Origin: Paenibacillus chibensis
GTDB taxonomy: Bacteria > Bacillota > Bacilli > Paenibacillales > Paenibacillaceae
NCBI RefSeq assembly: GCF_004001045.1
Contig: NZ_BIMK01000001.1
Span: 271,928 to 335,927 of the forward strand
Length of the DNA: 64,000 nucleotides
Reading direction: 5' to 3'
The notes under the pieces were generated by a model. It did not search any database, was not told where the DNA came from, and saw only the letters and a list, made by a program, of their open reading frames with translations. A program made the position numbers and the translations under genes. This document shows, piece by piece, positions 61,979 to 64,000 of the stretch. Numbering within the stretch: the stretch's first letter is position 1; each line of letters begins with the position of its first letter.

Positions 61979-62803
61979 TCAGAAAATCAACTTGTCAGGA
62001 TCGGTGCCGACCCGCTTGTTTCCGTTCAGCGCATCAATCTGCTTCAGCTCATCCTGCGACAGCTCGAAATCGAATATATCCGCATTTTCGCGGATGCGCG
62101 AAGGCGTAACCGATTTGGGAATCGTTACGATTTTGTTTTGGATGTCCCACCGAAGGATGATTTGGGCCGGCGTCTTGCCATATTTCTGGGCAATGCCAAG
62201 CAGCGTTGAATTATCACCCAATTTCCCTTTCATCAGCGGGCTCCAAGCTTCAATCTGAATCCCCTGGGCGCCGCAGAAATCCTGCAGCTCCTGCTGGATC
62301 AAGCCTGGATGCAGCTCCACCTGATCGACTGCCGGCACCACATGGCTGTCCTTCATAAGCTCTTTCAAATGATGGACGTGGAAATTGCTGACGCCGATGG
62401 CCCGGATGCTGCCTTCATCATAAAGACGCTCCATCGCTTTCCAAGTATCTTTGAATTTATCCTGGCCCGGCCAGTGAATCAAGTACAGGTCAATCACGTT
62501 CAGACCGAGGCGTTTCTGGCTTTCCTCGAATGCACGCAGCGTCGAATCATATCCCTGATCATCGTTCCACACTTTGGTCGTGACGAAAATCTCATTCCGG
62601 GCGATACCGCTTTCGGCGATTGCCTTGCCCACTTCCTGCTCATTGCCGTACACCGCCGCGGTATCAATGCTCCGGTACCCAGCCGCCAGCGCAACCTTGA
62701 CGGCTTCATACACTTCATTGCCTTTCGCCTGGTACGTACCGAATCCAAGCCATGGCATGGTAACACCGTTGTTCAGAATGGTGCAGTCCGTAATGTGTTT
62801 CAT
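61979..62803 (-). CDS. Aldo/keto reductase
   Basis: A 274-residue NADPH-dependent oxidoreductase like B. subtilis YvgN/YtbE. The catalytic tetrad is visible: Asp and Tyr in DTAAVYGNE, Lys in VTTKVW, His in LYLIHWPG. The C-terminal IPKSVTPSRIREN binds the NADPH phosphate. Members reduce methylglyoxal and other aldehydes. The start is ATG 62803, with AAGG about 12 bases upstream. Confidence 0.93.
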   Translation of the reverse strand: MKHITDCTILNNGVTMPWLGFGTYQAKGNEVYEAVKVALAAGYRSIDTAAVYGNEQEVGKAIAESGIARNEIFVTTKVWNDDQGYDSTLRAFEESQKRLGLNVIDLYLIHWPGQDKFKDTWKAMERLYDEGSIRAIGVSNFHVHHLKELMKDSHVVPAVDQVELHPGLIQQELQDFCGAQGIQIEAWSPLMKGKLGDNSTLLGIAQKYGKTPAQIILRWDIQNKIVTIPKSVTPSRIRENADIFDFELSQDELKQIDALNGNKRVGTDPDKLIF

Positions 62804-62911
62804 GTTCTTCACAACCTTCCATGTATAATGAGAATGCATGATTAAAGAAAGCATGTTCATTATAGCACAGTGGAAAATGATTCCCAAAAAAGTCCCGGTT
62901 CGGTTTTACAC

Positions 62912-62945
62912 AAAAAATCCTGCAAAGAGAGGCTCTTTGCAGGAT
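62912..62945 (-). terminator. Terminator of the small gene at 62957
   Basis: Perfect arms ATCCTGCAAAGAG (62917-62929) and CTCTTTGCAGGAT (62933-62945), 3-base loop, T-run on the minus strand. Confidence 0.92.
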
Positions 62946-62956
62946 CAGACAGGCAC

Positions 62957-63241
62957 TTATTTCGTTGACTCTCCGTTCATGTCAGAGGCAAGGGAAGCCA
63001 GTCGGCCCTTTTCCTCTGCAAGCATTTCCTCGGCTAATTCGACCGCTTGTCCATTCAGGCTGTCGCCGGCCTGATCAACCGCACGTTCCGTATGGGCGAG
63101 CCTGCTCTTGGCCTGCTCCACCATTTGCTCCGTGGGATGGGACATCGCTTGGGACACCGCATAATGCAGCTTTTCCACCGAATTTTGGGCTTGGGAAATC
63201 GGATTTCGCGATTGCAGGCTGGAATCATATCTGGATGCCAT
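62957..63241 (-). CDS. Small helical hypothetical protein (94 aa)
   Basis: A 94-residue, Ala/Gln/Glu/Ser-rich all-helical protein (NPISQAQNSVEKLHYAVSQAMSH...) with two predicted amphipathic helices that could form an antiparallel coiled coil. It recalls the short DUF2564/DUF3813 proteins of Bacillales but I cannot assign it with certainty. AAGGAGAG lies eight bases before the ATG and a strong terminator follows. Confidence 0.65.
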   Translation of the reverse strand: MASRYDSSLQSRNPISQAQNSVEKLHYAVSQAMSHPTEQMVEQAKSRLAHTERAVDQAGDSLNGQAVELAEEMLAEEKGRLASLASDMNGESTK

Positions 63242-63343
63242 GGGCTGCTCTCTCCTTCACTCGAAAGTTCCTATCCACCTTGTAGGATGGAGCTTCCTTA
63301 AAGGATCTATGCACGGCAGCACCGGAAGCATTTCCCAGCCGTC

Positions 63344-63574
63344 TTATGAAGACTTCTTGATGAAGGGCTCCGTCTTCGCGAGCAATTCGGCTTCTGTCGG
63401 CGCACTGAGATACCGGCCGTTCACGTAAAGAAAGGGACGCTTTCCGCAGGGACCGCAGTACGATTTGCACCCGATCTGGATTTCACTGTCCGGAGCGAGT
63501 TTTTTCAGCTTCGGAACAATGCTTTTCAGCTGTATATGATTGCATTTGTCGCATAAACGAATATCATTGGCCAT
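63344..63574 (-). CDS. DUF1450 (YuzB-like) protein
   Basis: A 76-residue protein with five Cys residues: C8 and C11 (CDKC), and C36, C40, C43 (GCKSYCGPC), the family core being GCxSYCGxC. The arrangement could bind zinc or an iron-sulfur cluster. The start is ATG 63574 with AAAAGGGTG upstream. It follows the HesB-like gene by 32 bases on the same strand. Confidence 0.8.
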   Translation of the reverse strand: MANDIRLCDKCNHIQLKSIVPKLKKLAPDSEIQIGCKSYCGPCGKRPFLYVNGRYLSAPTEAELLAKTEPFIKKSS

Positions 63575-63606
63575 GATTCGCACCCTTTTCTCTCATTATC
63601 CGATGA

Positions 63607-63909
63607 CTAATGGTCGCCGTGGTTGCCCTTGGACGGGTTGGTGATGACGAAGCCTTCGTTCGGAAAATACAAATAATCCACCTTCACCCCGTCAAGCAGC
63701 GGCTCGTTGCGGTCGAGCAGCACGTCGATTTCTTTATCGGTGCTTACAACCTCGTCGTTCTCGCCCGGCTTGTCCAAATCCAGTCCGTAATGCGCGTGAT
63801 CGCCATGCGCATGGGTTACCAGCACACGTACCTTCAAACCGCTGTTTTCTTCTTTCTCCAGTTCCTTTTTAAGCACCTTGGCAGCATTGCGTGTAATTTT
63901 GCATTTCAT
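63607..63909 (-). CDS. HesB/IscA-like protein with cysteine ligands replaced
   Basis: A 100-residue protein with the A-type carrier fold pattern: ITRNAAKVLKKELE at the start, YGLDLDKPGENDEVV, a VDYLYFPNEGFVITNPS region and a short tail. In IscA/HesB the cluster ligands are one Cys in a GGCSG-type loop and a C-terminal CxC; here the loop reads THAHGDHAHYG and the tail NHGDH, so His and Asp replace Cys (the only Cys is C3). It may bind iron or another metal rather than carry a cluster. ACAGGAG lies upstream of the ATG. Confidence 0.75.
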   Translation of the reverse strand: MKCKITRNAAKVLKKELEKEENSGLKVRVLVTHAHGDHAHYGLDLDKPGENDEVVSTDKEIDVLLDRNEPLLDGVKVDYLYFPNEGFVITNPSKGNHGDH

Positions 63910-64000
63910 TCGGCTGCATCTCCTGTTTTATATGATGGGGATTTCACAACATCCCGTTAAGGGTACATCAAGCATACTGCAGTGCATACTGTCTGATATG

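Overview
The window looks like ordinary chromosome from a Paenibacillus-like, spore-forming Firmicute. The support is gene content (yhaN/yhaO, YitT, YugP, RelQ, tetraprenyl-beta-curcumene synthase YtpB, a YjcZ-like sporulation peptide, BlaI with an M56 peptidase, hemE-hemH), strong AAGGAGG ribosome binding sites, frequent TTG and GTG starts, and many U-tailed hairpin terminators between convergent genes. I saw no rRNA, tRNA, CRISPR array, prophage or insertion sequence.

Layout. 1-10 kb: small proteins, xanthine phosphoribosyltransferase, DedA and YkvI-type membrane proteins, then a glycosyltransferase-yhaO-yhaN nuclease cluster and a membrane diguanylate cyclase. 11-24 kb: RNA modification (two RsmF-type m5C methyltransferases about 1.8 kb apart and an RsuA-type pseudouridine synthase), RelQ, quinone-type PyrD, a TPR-like/L,D-transpeptidase fusion, ferredoxin, DinB, citramalate synthase and a ResA-like thioredoxin. 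24-30 kb: a JAMM protease, then an apparent operon of amtB, a GlnD-like DUF294 nucleotidyltransferase and a DEDDh exonuclease. It has a sigma-A promoter and an exact match to the GlnR/TnrA box, but no glnK. Opposite lie a MerR regulator that seems to start at CTG and YugP. 30-44 kb: LysR regulator, rhomboid protease, Tpx, YesL-type protein, sporulation peptide, cold-type DEAD-box helicase with a long leader, YitT, a secreted glycoside-hydrolase-like protein, MATE transporter, ytpB-pfkA, YhhN and a cold-shock protein. 44-56 kb: PepF, LapA-like protein, M42 peptidase, the BlaI/M56-YjgB sensor pair with two visible operators, an ABC-F protein, and a capA-GDPD-FAH-DUF92 run. 56-64 kb: hemE-hemH, MFS transporter, O-methyltransferase, RlmL-type methyltransferase, aldo/keto reductase and small proteins, ending in a cysteine-poor HesB/IscA-like protein beside a DUF1450 protein.

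Most of the window is housekeeping. The most promising unusual points are the amtB-DUF294-exonuclease operon, the ytpB-pfkA coupling, the M56 peptidase with an internal lipobox and YjgB domain, the His-substituted HesB-like protein, a structured intergenic stretch before the RlmL-type gene, and several clear operators whose regulators are unknown. Functional calls come from recognised motifs in the translations; no database search was run.
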